A stretch of 47,134 nucleotides of DNA. It comes from Bacteroidota bacterium. GTDB lineage: Bacteria > Bacteroidota > Bacteroidia > 2-12-FULL-35-15. The notes under the pieces were generated by a model. It was not told the DNA's origin. It made no database searches and worked only from the letters and a program-made list of their open reading frames with translations. Shown here one piece after another: positions 31,421 through 40,921 of this stretch. Every line of letters starts with the position of its first letter. Position 1 is the stretch's first letter. The DNA is taken from NCBI GenBank assembly GCA_017303895.1, contig JAFLBF010000021.1, positions 1 through 47,134 of the forward strand, given 5' to 3'. A program made the position numbers and the translations under genes.

Positions 31421-34400
31421 CTATTGTTTATTGATAATAATTGTTTGGGTTTTAGTACCGGAACTATTTCTTGCTTCAATAACAATGGTGTTTGTACCTG
31501 TCACCAAATTCAATGTAGCTGAGAATGTTTTCTTATTCGCTAAATAGTTAAAAGGTACGGCAACGTTATCTTGTTTAATGACAATATCCGAAGATGATGT
31601 TACGCCACTGATCGAACCTCCAATCGTATAAACAGCATCAGATGTAGTAAATGGAGTTGTTGCAGGCAGCCCAACCGTTATAACCGGCAATCCGGCAATT
31701 GTTGTTCCTACACCTCCAATATTTAAATTTGGCTTGTTCGGTCTGCCCGGACTATTCGGAGTATTTAAAGTATCCGGAGAGATTGGATTGATCGTTCTTG
31801 TATAGGTGATCGTAACCGATTTACTATCCGTTCCACCATTATTCGTAGCCGTAACCGTTATCGTGTTCGGTCCTAATCTCAAATTAGCTGTAAAAGAGAT
31901 CTTTTTAGTGATGGGCTGCATCACAAAGTTTGTAATAGTAGTACCATTCACTTTAACAACCACCTGAGTAGCTGTATTTACATTTAACGCTTGTGCAAGA
32001 ACAGCATACGTATCCGTTGAAGAGTTTGCTGTTGCCGTACTTGGGTTTAAGAACGTAACAACGGGAGGACTCACCTGAACAGGTAAGCTATAATTCAACG
32101 TGATCGTTTTAGAATCGGATCCCGCAGCATTTGAGGCGGAGATAACCATCACATTTGAACCGGCTATCAAATTCGCAACTACTGTTAATTGCTGTGTCAA
32201 AGGATTAAAATTGAATGGAACAGTAACCCCGTTCAATTTAACCGTTATCTGGTTGGATGCAGATACATTCGCAACTGTTGCACTCACCGTTTCAGTATTA
32301 ACACTTGTTGCATAAGGATTTCCCAATGGCGACACAATTGTAATTACAGGAGGGATAACAACCGGAGCAGGTTGATTATAGATAACCGTTATTGTTTTAC
32401 TATCAGCACCTGCAACATTCGTTGCGGATACAGTGATCGTATTGGCACCTTGTACTAAATTAGCATTAAAACTTAATTGGCCATTGCCGGTATTGAAAGA
32501 CAGGGCACTTGTCATTAAAGGTGCTCCATTCACCGTAACGGATAATTGACCAACAGCTGTTACATGTTGGATCGTTGCTTTGATCTGAGCAGGAGTACTT
32601 GTTACAGTTGAAGGAGTTGTTGCCGGACTTGTGATCGTTACCACCGGTGCAGGTTGAGTAACCGGTTTATTATAAATAATAGTGGTTGATTTAGAATCAC
32701 TACTTACAGCATTGGTAGCAGTAATTGTCAACACATTCGCACCTTGGATCAAATTCGCTGTAAGCGACAATTGTTTGGTGGAAGGATTGAAGACAAATGC
32801 AGTTGCTGCACCATTCAAACTTACACTGATCTGATTTTGAGTATTTACATTCATCACATTCGCATTCACCAGCTGGGTTGCCATTGTTGTTGTAAACGGA
32901 TTAGAAGTAGGATTTGTAATTGTTACTACAGGAGGAGCAACCGGAGGTGCTGCCTGTTCATAAACAATCGTAGTTGACTTACTATCCATACCCGCTACAT
33001 TGGTAGCCATAATGGTAATTGTGTTTGCACCAACAATTAAATTGGCATTAAAATTCAATAAGCCACTTGCTACATTGAAATTCAAAGAACTCGTTGGTAC
33101 CGGTGAGCCGTTCACGGTCACCGAAACTTGACCAATTGCTGTAACATTTTGAATAGTAGCAGAAACCGGACTAGGAGAAACGGAAGCATTAAACACAGGT
33201 ACATTCGGATTAATGATCGTTACAACAGGAGCGGCAACAGTTACCGGTTTATTATAGATGATCGTAATTGTTTTACTATCTGTTCCGCTTGGTGTTGTAG
33301 CAGTAACTGTAATTGTATTAGAACCCTGTTGAAGCAGTGCATTATAATTCAATTGACGGTTAGAAGCATTATATGAGAATGGTGTGATGATACCGTTCTG
33401 CGTTAAAACGATCTGACTTTGAGAACTAACATTCAATACACTCGCTACGACATTGGTTGTAGCATTTGAGGTTGTAAAAGGATTCGCATTTGGGGTAAGG
33501 AATGTAACAACAGGAGCTGGCGTTGGATTATTCTGAACGATCGGTTGTTGGTAGATCACTGTCACCGAGCGGGAATCAGAACCACCGGCATTCGTTGCTG
33601 TAACAACAAAAGCATTTGCTCCCGGTATCAAGTTGGCTGAAATAGAGAATGTTTTTGCAGCCGTGTTATATAAAAAATTATTATCCACTACTCCATTTAC
33701 TGTCACCTGAATTTGTGATTTAGAGGTCACATTTTGAACAGCGCCATTTACAATGATCAAACCTTGTGTCGTATTAAATGGATTGGCAGCCGGATTAGTG
33801 ATACTAACAACAGGAGCTGGAGTAGATACAACAGGAGGTGTATATACCACATTCATGGAAGCTGTTCCAGTGCCACCGCTATTTGTAGCATTAATGATGA
33901 AACTATTGCTTCCATTTGCCAAATTGGTTGTATAAGTAAGCGTATTATTCACATAAGTAAACCCGGATACAGAAGAACCATTATAGATCAAATTGATCCC
34001 ACTGGAAGCATTCACCCCTGTAACGGTTGCTGTAACAGTTACCGTACTTTGGTTGGTGTTAAACGGATTAGAAGAAGGAGATGTAAATGCTACTTTCGGA
34101 GCTTCTACAGAGGTTACCGTATTGGTAGTAACTGTTGTATTGGTATTGGTATTGGTATTATTATTCGTATTGTTTGTTGTGTTGTTACTGGAGTAATTAT
34201 TTACATTCGAATTATTAGAAGTACTAGACGTTGTACGACCTTTTCCTCCAAAACTAAATTTCATCCAAACAGAAGAATAATGGTACATGTCATTCGTTCC
34301 GGTATAATCATTTGTGTTGGTCCATTGCTGTCCATCTACCAGATCGTTTCTTGTCCATGTCATCTTATGTTCCACTCCCATCGAAAACCCTTTGGTGAAT

Positions 34401-35068
34401 TGATAACCTAAACCGGCTCCAACATAAGGCATAAAACGCCATTTTGGATTTTTGCTTCCTTCTGCGATCGTCTCATACTTGCCGTCATAAATATCATTCA
34501 AACGCGACAACACTTCATTTCTACCGGAACTTCCCGAAGAATCAACCAAAGAATAATCGTATCGCATATTATTACCATCCAACTGATCGATGCTGGTAAC
34601 AGCTTTTGTGAGACCTGCCCCACCAAAAACATACATCAATATTCCTGTTTTATGTCTTAAACGATTCGCACCCAATTTTACTTCCAATGAAAATTCACTT
34701 AATGAGGTTTTATAATTTTGATACACAAAACCACCATTATTAAAATAATTCACCGTAGTATCATCCGGATTATTCAACACAAGGTTGTTCTTTATTCCAA
34801 ATGATTTTTCATGGTCTTGACCATAGGTGTTGGCTCCTAAATAACGGAATCTCCAGCCCCAGAATAATGGACTTGTTTCGTTATAGCAATAGGACTGTCC
34901 GAAGGTAAAGCCACCGCCAAATCCCAGCTTTTTCATTTTGACGTCACTTTTCAACCAAGCGGCACCACCATTTAATCCAAATTCCCATGGGTGCGGATTC
35001 TGAGCTAAAGCAGCATTTGTGCTTAAAACAATCAAAACAACTATTAATAAAGCGTATATTTTTTTCAT
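31421..35068 (-). CDS. Outer-membrane barrel protein with nine Ig-like repeats
   Basis: The protein is 1215 aa. The ATG at 35068 gives a signal peptide (MKKIYALLIVVLIVLSTNAA); the frame opens seven codons earlier. Residues about 25-280 resemble a small outer-membrane barrel (WEFGLNGGAAWLKSD, GLGYQFTKGFSMGVEHKMTW). An Asn/Thr-rich linker (about 285-325) follows, then nine modules of about 90 residues, each starting like APVVTITNPxxNPFxT and ending GxNxITVTATNxxGxDSKTITVIY, close to Glucodextran_B-type Ig folds. A Pro-rich linker precedes the last one. It is the last gene of the leftward surface cluster. The barrel probably anchors, and the repeats project or link. Confidence 0.82.
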   Translation of the reverse strand: MKKIYALLIVVLIVLSTNAALAQNPHPWEFGLNGGAAWLKSDVKMKKLGFGGGFTFGQSYCYNETSPLFWGWRFRYLGANTYGQDHEKSFGIKNNLVLNNPDDTTVNYFNNGGFVYQNYKTSLSEFSLEVKLGANRLRHKTGILMYVFGGAGLTKAVTSIDQLDGNNMRYDYSLVDSSGSSGRNEVLSRLNDIYDGKYETIAEGSKNPKWRFMPYVGAGLGYQFTKGFSMGVEHKMTWTRNDLVDGQQWTNTNDYTGTNDMYHYSSVWMKFSFGGKGRTTSSTSNNSNVNNYSSNNTTNNTNNNTNTNTNTTVTTNTVTSVEAPKVAFTSPSSNPFNTNQSTVTVTATVTGVNASSGINLIYNGSSVSGFTYVNNTLTYTTNLANGSNSFIINATNSGGTGTASMNVVYTPPVVSTPAPVVSITNPAANPFNTTQGLIIVNGAVQNVTSKSQIQVTVNGVVDNNFLYNTAAKTFSISANLIPGANAFVVTATNAGGSDSRSVTVIYQQPIVQNNPTPAPVVTFLTPNANPFTTSNATTNVVASVLNVSSQSQIVLTQNGIITPFSYNASNRQLNYNALLQQGSNTITVTATTPSGTDSKTITIIYNKPVTVAAPVVTIINPNVPVFNASVSPSPVSATIQNVTAIGQVSVTVNGSPVPTSSLNFNVASGLLNFNANLIVGANTITIMATNVAGMDSKSTTIVYEQAAPPVAPPVVTITNPTSNPFTTTMATQLVNANVMNVNTQNQISVSLNGAATAFVFNPSTKQLSLTANLIQGANVLTITATNAVSSDSKSTTIIYNKPVTQPAPVVTITSPATTPSTVTSTPAQIKATIQHVTAVGQLSVTVNGAPLMTSALSFNTGNGQLSFNANLVQGANTITVSATNVAGADSKTITVIYNQPAPVVIPPVITIVSPLGNPYATSVNTETVSATVANVSASNQITVKLNGVTVPFNFNPLTQQLTVVANLIAGSNVMVISASNAAGSDSKTITLNYSLPVQVSPPVVTFLNPSTATANSSTDTYAVLAQALNVNTATQVVVKVNGTTITNFVMQPITKKISFTANLRLGPNTITVTATNNGGTDSKSVTITYTRTINPISPDTLNTPNSPGRPNKPNLNIGGVGTTIAGLPVITVGLPATTPFTTSDAVYTIGGSISGVTSSSDIVIKQDNVAVPFNYLANKKTFSATLNLVTGTNTIVIEARNSSGTKTQTIIINKQ

Positions 35069-35112
35069 GATCCTTTTTTTAGAGCACAATGCATTTATTG
35101 TGCCGAATTTTA

Positions 35113-38100
35113 TTATTTGATACGTGATATTTTAAACTCAGTACGTCTGTTTTTCGCATGTTCTTCTTCCGGACATAATACTCCATCTAAACAACCATTA
35201 ACCAGGCGGGACTCACCAAATCCTTTTGAAACGATACGTTTACGACTTATTCCTTTTGAAACGATATAGTCAGCTGCAGCACGTGCTCTTCTGATTGACA
35301 AGTCAAGATTATAAGCAGCAGAACCTCTGGAATCGGTATTGGCAGAAAGCTCCACTTTGATATTCGGATTTTTCTTCATTACCGTTACAACTTTATCTAA
35401 TACAAGCTGTGCCTGTGGCAAAATGGTATGTTTTGCAAAATCATAATAGATATTCTCAATGTTTATTACTGAATCTACTGCATTACCATTGATCTGACCG
35501 ATAGATTTCAACCAAGTATCTTCTTCATAAACAGTTCCCATTTTATTTTGTTCAGCAGCTAACAATGTAAAATTGAACGCACCTTGATAACGCTTAAACT
35601 CCTTGATGATATTCCCGGCTGCATCAGTTAAATATAAGGTAGCAAATGGTTTTACCACCTCCTCGTTCTCATCTAATGCAAACGTAAGGTTTCTGTTTGC
35701 AGGTAATCCAATAAACTTAAACGAACCATCTGTAGCTGTTTTTGTGATATTTAAAATTTCTCCTTTTTCATTAACTAATTTGATCGTTGCGTTTGCCAAC
35801 GGAGCTTTTGCATCGTTCAACAACTTCCCTTTCATATCAAATTTAAATCCTTCATCCTCCACCAGCATTTGTTTCAAGGTATTGTTCTCTCCAGATAAAA
35901 GCGTGTACACAAAATCCCCTTGCGACTCAGTGATCATGGTTGCCAACACTTTACCGCTTCTGTCTGTAATTTTCACAACAGTACCAACAGGCAATTTGAT
36001 CTCCGACTGTTTTAACTTCAATGTGTAATTCTGCTTAGGATCGATCTGATTGAATACAAAAGCACCCAATGCGCTGGTAAGTGACGTTTGCACTAAGTCA
36101 TTTTTATCATTATACAAATACACATTTGTCTCAGGCAAAGCTTTTAAAGAATCGCCATATACCACATTTCCGGCTAAAACAGAGGGGTTGAATTTCACTT
36201 TTGGGTCTTCTGCTTCAATTGTACCCATCTTATTCTGTTCAGATGCTAATAGGGTAAATTTAAATTGTCCCTGATAACGGCTAAATTCTTTAATAATATT
36301 TCCTTGCGCATCTGTTAGGTATAATTTTGCAAATGGTTTAACTACTTCTTCATTCTCATTTAAAGCAAATAACAAGTCTTTATTTGCAGGAAGACCGTAA
36401 AAATTAAAATCGCCATCCGCACCTGTTTTAGTTGTTTTTAGAACAGCTCCACTTTCACTCACAAGGTTGACAGTAGCATTCGCCAATGGTAATTTAGCAT
36501 CTGTCAACAATTTACCCTTCATATTAAATTTCAACTGCGTATCATCAACCAATAAAGCACCTAAAGAATTATCATCGTGAGCTAACAAACTATACACAAA
36601 ATCGGCTTCCGGCTGACTGATCATTGTTGCGATCACTTTTCCTTCTCTGTTGGTGATCTTAACAATTGTTCCAGCAGGCAATTTGATCTCTGACTGCTTT
36701 AGCTTCAAGGTATAATTTTCGTTGGCCGATATTTCATTAAATACAAATGCACCCAATTGATCTGTCAGTGCAGATTGAACCTGGACTCCGTTTTCATTAT
36801 AGAGATACACATTAACATTTGCCAATGGCTTGTCCGGATTTCCACCATACAAAACATTTCCGGCAATGGCTTGATTCTTTTGTGCTTTTGCAAATGGCTT
36901 TAAAGCAGGATCTTCCGCATAAATGGTTCCCATCTTTTTCTGATCACTAGGCAATAAAGTAAACTTGAAGGCACCTTGATATCTTGTTATTTCTTTGATG
37001 ATATTTCCATTAGCGTCAGTTATATAAAGTGTTTTAAAAGCTTTCAACTGCTGTTCATTTTCGTTCAAAGTAAAATCTAAATTTTTATTAGCATTGAGTC
37101 CGAAAAACTTAAACTCTCCCATTGAGCTGGTTTGAGTAGATTTTAAGACCTCTCCCTTTTCGTTCACAAGATTGATCGTTGTGCTACTCAATGGATTCTT
37201 GAACTCATCCAACAACTTTCCTTTTAGATCAATTTTTAACTCGCTATCAGAAACACTTAACTCTTTCAAAGAATTATTTTCTCCCGCAAGAAGTGTAAAG
37301 GAGAAGTTTCCCTTTTCATTTACTTTTTCAGAACCGATCACTTTACCATCTTTGGTTGTTAATTGAATTTTTGCATTCGGAGTCAACTTTGCATCTGCTT
37401 CATCTAATCGAACCAAGAAATTTTTATCCGCAGGAAGATCTGTAAATACAAAGGATCCATTTTCTGTTGTAGTGGTTGTTTGTATCACGTCTCCTTTTTC
37501 ATTATACAAGTTCACAACAGCATTTGCTACAGGTTTGGAAGGATTATCACCTACCATTAACTTACCTGCAATACTTACATCCTCCGAATTCAGATCGGGC
37601 AATGTATTGGGATTTGCAGGAAGATTCTGGAAAATAAAACGTTCGCCTCTATCATTGATAACCGTAACGCGTATGATCTGTCCTTCTTCATCCGCCAAGA
37701 AATATTTTTTCTTAGCTGCTACAACAGGATCCGATTCATCCAGTTTAACCAAATATTTATATTCGGGATCAAGTTTGTCAAATCTAAAATAACCAGTAGA
37801 ATCTGTATTAGAAACACTCAATATTACCTCATCTCCTTCACGGAACAACATCACTTTTGTATTTTTAACCGGATCGTTCACATCACGACTGAATAAAATT
37901 TTTCCGGATACAGCGATCACTTTATTCAAGCAGTTAAAACCATAAATATCATCCGAACCTTTTCCATTCTTTCTATCAGAAGAGAAATAACCCTTCGTAA
38001 ATTCTTCATCGGTAAATACGATCCCAAAATCATCCGTGCTGGAATTTAAAGGATTACTCATATTTTTAACAACAGTATATTTCCCTTCAATTTTAATAGC

Positions 38101-39192
38101 GGAGTATATATCCAGTCCACCAAATCCGGCATGACCATCCGAAGAAAAATACAACTTACCATCTTTACGAACATAAGGGAAAACTTCTGTTGCTTCTGTA
38201 TTTACTTCATCTCCTAAATTTTTGGGAGCACCCCAATCATCACCTTCTTTTTTACACACATAAATATCCATACCCCCGAATCCACCCGGCATATCCGATG
38301 CAAAAAACAACCATTGACCGTCCGGAGAAATAGCAGGATGAGCAATTGAATAGGACTCGTTATTGTATTTGAATGATTGCAACTTACCCCATTTATTTTT
38401 ATTTAACTGACTAATAAAAAGCTGCGGTCTGTTTATAAAATTGGGATCTTTTTTATTTCGCAGATAATTTACCCGTGTCAGGTACATTGTATTTCCATCC
38501 GGACTAAAACATACAGGTCCGTCATGAAACTCGGTGTTGACTAACCAGGAAAATGATTTTGCTTTTTTAGATATCTGAACATTGCCGTCAGGTTGGGTTT
38601 TTAATTCGGATTCAAATACATTTAGATACGGCTGATCATCCCATGAATAGGTACTATTATTGATGAGATCTTGTGAACGATCGGATACAAACACTAATTT
38701 ATTCTTGTAAAGAACCGGAGAAAATTCAGAATGAGAGGTATTAATATTATCTAAAGTTCTTACTTCAAACTCTTGTGTTTGTGAGATCCAGGTTTTAATT
38801 TCACTAAATGACTTAAGACTGGTCTCTGTTTTTTTATCCTGAGGAAATGCTTCTGCATACAATCGAAGTTGTTCTCTAGCTTCATCACGCTTATCGTTTG
38901 CTTTTAATACCTGTCCATAAAAAAAATGATTGATCGGACGCACGTCTGTTTGTTTCATCAAACGGGCATAGTACAACTCTGCTTTTTCGTAATCTTTGAT
39001 CCTCCGGTAAGAATAAGCGATACGCTCCAGTGCTTCGGTACTTTCTTTTTTCTTGAGGGCTTTTTTATAAAGAGGAATTGCTTTGGAATACTCAAAATTC
39101 TCGTAGTAGCGATTCGCCCGCTTTATTTGTGCAAAAGCAGAGGAAAACAATACAAGAAAAAATATTAATAAAACTGAATATCCCTTTTTCAT
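35113..39192 (-). CDS. PorE-like OmpA-family protein with TPR, PD40 and repeated regulatory domains
   Basis: The protein is 1359 aa from the ATG at 39192 (signal peptide MKKGYSVLLIFFLVLFSSAFA). TPR-like helices (about 25-130) and PD40/WD40-like blades (about 165-420, with FSPDGNTMYLTR, ISPDGQWLFFASDMPGGFGG and LYFSSDGHAGFGGLDIY) come first, then carboxypeptidase-regulatory-like modules (about 425-1235). A C-terminal OmpA domain (about 1250-1359) has NTDSRGSAAYNL and LSIRRARAAADYI, which bind peptidoglycan. This order is that of PorE in T9SS, but PorE has one regulatory domain and this protein has seven. Six of these form three tandem pairs of about 230 residues. It lies just downstream of PorP/SprF. 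Confidence 0.9.
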   Translation of the reverse strand: MKKGYSVLLIFFLVLFSSAFAQIKRANRYYENFEYSKAIPLYKKALKKKESTEALERIAYSYRRIKDYEKAELYYARLMKQTDVRPINHFFYGQVLKANDKRDEAREQLRLYAEAFPQDKKTETSLKSFSEIKTWISQTQEFEVRTLDNINTSHSEFSPVLYKNKLVFVSDRSQDLINNSTYSWDDQPYLNVFESELKTQPDGNVQISKKAKSFSWLVNTEFHDGPVCFSPDGNTMYLTRVNYLRNKKDPNFINRPQLFISQLNKNKWGKLQSFKYNNESYSIAHPAISPDGQWLFFASDMPGGFGGMDIYVCKKEGDDWGAPKNLGDEVNTEATEVFPYVRKDGKLYFSSDGHAGFGGLDIYSAIKIEGKYTVVKNMSNPLNSSTDDFGIVFTDEEFTKGYFSSDRKNGKGSDDIYGFNCLNKVIAVSGKILFSRDVNDPVKNTKVMLFREGDEVILSVSNTDSTGYFRFDKLDPEYKYLVKLDESDPVVAAKKKYFLADEEGQIIRVTVINDRGERFIFQNLPANPNTLPDLNSEDVSIAGKLMVGDNPSKPVANAVVNLYNEKGDVIQTTTTTENGSFVFTDLPADKNFLVRLDEADAKLTPNAKIQLTTKDGKVIGSEKVNEKGNFSFTLLAGENNSLKELSVSDSELKIDLKGKLLDEFKNPLSSTTINLVNEKGEVLKSTQTSSMGEFKFFGLNANKNLDFTLNENEQQLKAFKTLYITDANGNIIKEITRYQGAFKFTLLPSDQKKMGTIYAEDPALKPFAKAQKNQAIAGNVLYGGNPDKPLANVNVYLYNENGVQVQSALTDQLGAFVFNEISANENYTLKLKQSEIKLPAGTIVKITNREGKVIATMISQPEADFVYSLLAHDDNSLGALLVDDTQLKFNMKGKLLTDAKLPLANATVNLVSESGAVLKTTKTGADGDFNFYGLPANKDLLFALNENEEVVKPFAKLYLTDAQGNIIKEFSRYQGQFKFTLLASEQNKMGTIEAEDPKVKFNPSVLAGNVVYGDSLKALPETNVYLYNDKNDLVQTSLTSALGAFVFNQIDPKQNYTLKLKQSEIKLPVGTVVKITDRSGKVLATMITESQGDFVYTLLSGENNTLKQMLVEDEGFKFDMKGKLLNDAKAPLANATIKLVNEKGEILNITKTATDGSFKFIGLPANRNLTFALDENEEVVKPFATLYLTDAAGNIIKEFKRYQGAFNFTLLAAEQNKMGTVYEEDTWLKSIGQINGNAVDSVINIENIYYDFAKHTILPQAQLVLDKVVTVMKKNPNIKVELSANTDSRGSAAYNLDLSIRRARAAADYIVSKGISRKRIVSKGFGESRLVNGCLDGVLCPEEEHAKNRRTEFKISRIK

Positions 39193-39219
39193 ATAAACCA
39201 AACCCAACATGTTTATTTA

Positions 39220-40155
39220 TTAAAAATAAGCATGACGAGGCGACAACATTTTTGATTTCTTGATATTAAAATCATAACCCAACATCACCTCATGTGTTCC
39301 TCTTCCTAGACGGGCTATTTTACTCAAGCCAAAATCAAATGAGTACCCTACCTTAAACTTTTCTGTAACATAAAATTGCGTGTACACCACAAGTGATTTT
39401 TCTGTTCTTACCGAGAAGCCAACCCATAATTTTTTCTGAAGTAAGAAACTAAAATTAACATCTGCGTTAACTGGAGCTCCTTTTACAGCTTTCACAACAA
39501 GAGAAGGATTGAATGTAAATTTATCATTGATCTCCCAGCCTTTACCGGCCATGAATATCAAGTGAGGAGAGAGCACAGCATCGTCACCATTCAAATTAGA
39601 TACGGTTGTTAATCGTCCATTGTAAAGATGTGTTGCTGCTACACCTGCATAAAAAGTACGTGTATGATAATACAAGCCGGCATCAGCAGTAGGAACAATG
39701 ATGGATGTTCTATTTTGTGTATTATATACATCTCCTTGATCTTTATAGTTGATCTCATTCCAATTGTAAACATATTGATACACACCTGCACGGAGACCAA
39801 AAGCCAATTTACCATCTCTTATTTTGATACGATAAGCATAAGAACCTAATGCACCAATACTTGTTTTAGGCCCAATCTGATCCGCTACAATTGCAAATCC
39901 AAGTCCTACTTTACGTTTACGTGTCGGACCATGGATAGACATTGTTTCTGTACTAGGTGCACCATCAATCCCTGTCCACTGATTACGCAAGAATATGGCC
40001 GTATTGATAGCATCTTTACTTCCTGCATAAGCTGGATTCAACACCATCTGATTAAACATATACTGACTGTATTGAGGATCCTGCTGAGCAAAAGCCATCT
40101 TCCCTGTGGTAAATACCACAAGTACAAGTACCAGTATTTTGTTCAACATTTTCAT
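39220..40155 (-). CDS. PorP/SprF-family T9SS outer-membrane protein
   Basis: The 311-aa protein has a signal peptide (about 1-23, ending KMAFAQ) and the family start QDPQYSQYMFNQMVLNPAYAGS, followed by RNQWTGIDGAPST and a transmembrane barrel to the end (VMLGYDFNI). SprF-type members serve as partners or anchors for T9SS cargo with a type B C-terminal domain. The gene immediately upstream, 1 bp away, encodes such a cargo, and the one downstream a PorE-like protein, so the three probably act together at the outer membrane. There are several such paralogues in most relatives, so this need not be the gliding SprF. Confidence 0.93.
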   Translation of the reverse strand: MKMLNKILVLVLVVFTTGKMAFAQQDPQYSQYMFNQMVLNPAYAGSKDAINTAIFLRNQWTGIDGAPSTETMSIHGPTRKRKVGLGFAIVADQIGPKTSIGALGSYAYRIKIRDGKLAFGLRAGVYQYVYNWNEINYKDQGDVYNTQNRTSIIVPTADAGLYYHTRTFYAGVAATHLYNGRLTTVSNLNGDDAVLSPHLIFMAGKGWEINDKFTFNPSLVVKAVKGAPVNADVNFSFLLQKKLWVGFSVRTEKSLVVYTQFYVTEKFKVGYSFDFGLSKIARLGRGTHEVMLGYDFNIKKSKMLSPRHAYF

Positions 40156-40156
40156 A

Positions 40157-40921
40157 TCAATGTGTTAGTTCAATCCAGCCTTTAAATGATTTCTTTTCAA
40201 TTTCTACCAAATAGAAATACGTAGCATCCGGAAGTTGTCCTCCATTCTTGTTTCTTCCATCCCAAACTACATTTATGTTATCATAATTTTTCCCTACCCA
40301 TAACAAATCTCCCCAACGATTATAGATAGATACGGTGTTTTCCGGAAACTCCGTTACACAGTCAATGATCCATGTATCATTATTTCCATCACCATTAGGT
40401 GTGATCCCATTATAGAAATTACACAAAACGGATAAACATTCTACTTGGTCTTCGGTCACAACCACAACACCACTGATAGAAGATAAACTATCCGAAATAG
40501 TATATTGATAGGTCCCCGGAGCTAAATTAATGGCAACATTGGTATCGCCTGCCACAGCGGGTGTCCAAGAATACGTAACATTACCTACTGCATTTAAAGG
40601 AGTAAGTGCAATGCTACCATTACTTCCACCAATACATGTTGAGTTAACACTTGCTTGTGTTACACTTAAGGTTCCAACGGTATTTGGTTGCTGAAAACCT
40701 TGTGTCACTGTTTTGATTATAAAAGGAGAACCTTGTGTAAATGTTTCTGTCATCACTTCACCCACGGTAAAATCAACCGTTCCCCATGGAGCGGCAGAAC
40801 TACCTCCTGTACTACCTAATACCTGACGGGGATTCGGTTGTACCTGTGCGATGGTATTGATTGAGAATAACATCAAGAAGGATAATATTTGAATGATAGA
40901 TTTCAATTTATTTTTTCTCAA
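40157..40921 (-). CDS. Small CHU_C (T9SS type B sorting domain) protein
   Basis: The 254-aa protein has a signal peptide (about 1-25, ending INTIAQ). A short N-terminal region (GTVDFTVGEVMTETF) common in T9SS proteins is followed by an SprB-like repeat (about 85-155, with GSIALTPLNAVGNVTYSWTP and APGTYQYTISD). The C-terminal CHU_C/gliding-motility domain (about 165-254) has ITPNGDGNNDTW, VSIYNRWGDLLW and PDATYFYLVEI. It is tiny compared with adhesins of this class and has one repeat. Its start overlaps the S74 gene stop by 14 bp and it is followed directly by PorP/SprF, its likely export partner. Confidence 0.92.
   Translation of the reverse strand: MRKNKLKSIIQILSFLMLFSINTIAQVQPNPRQVLGSTGGSSAAPWGTVDFTVGEVMTETFTQGSPFIIKTVTQGFQQPNTVGTLSVTQASVNSTCIGGSNGSIALTPLNAVGNVTYSWTPAVAGDTNVAINLAPGTYQYTISDSLSSISGVVVVTEDQVECLSVLCNFYNGITPNGDGNNDTWIIDCVTEFPENTVSIYNRWGDLLWVGKNYDNINVVWDGRNKNGGQLPDATYFYLVEIEKKSFKGWIELTH

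Noticed and set aside
33734..34411. A 225-aa gene on the plus strand inside the Ig-repeat barrel gene
   Set aside because: It is Ile/Arg/Ser/Cys-rich shadow translation of Val/Thr/Asn repeat codons on the opposite strand.
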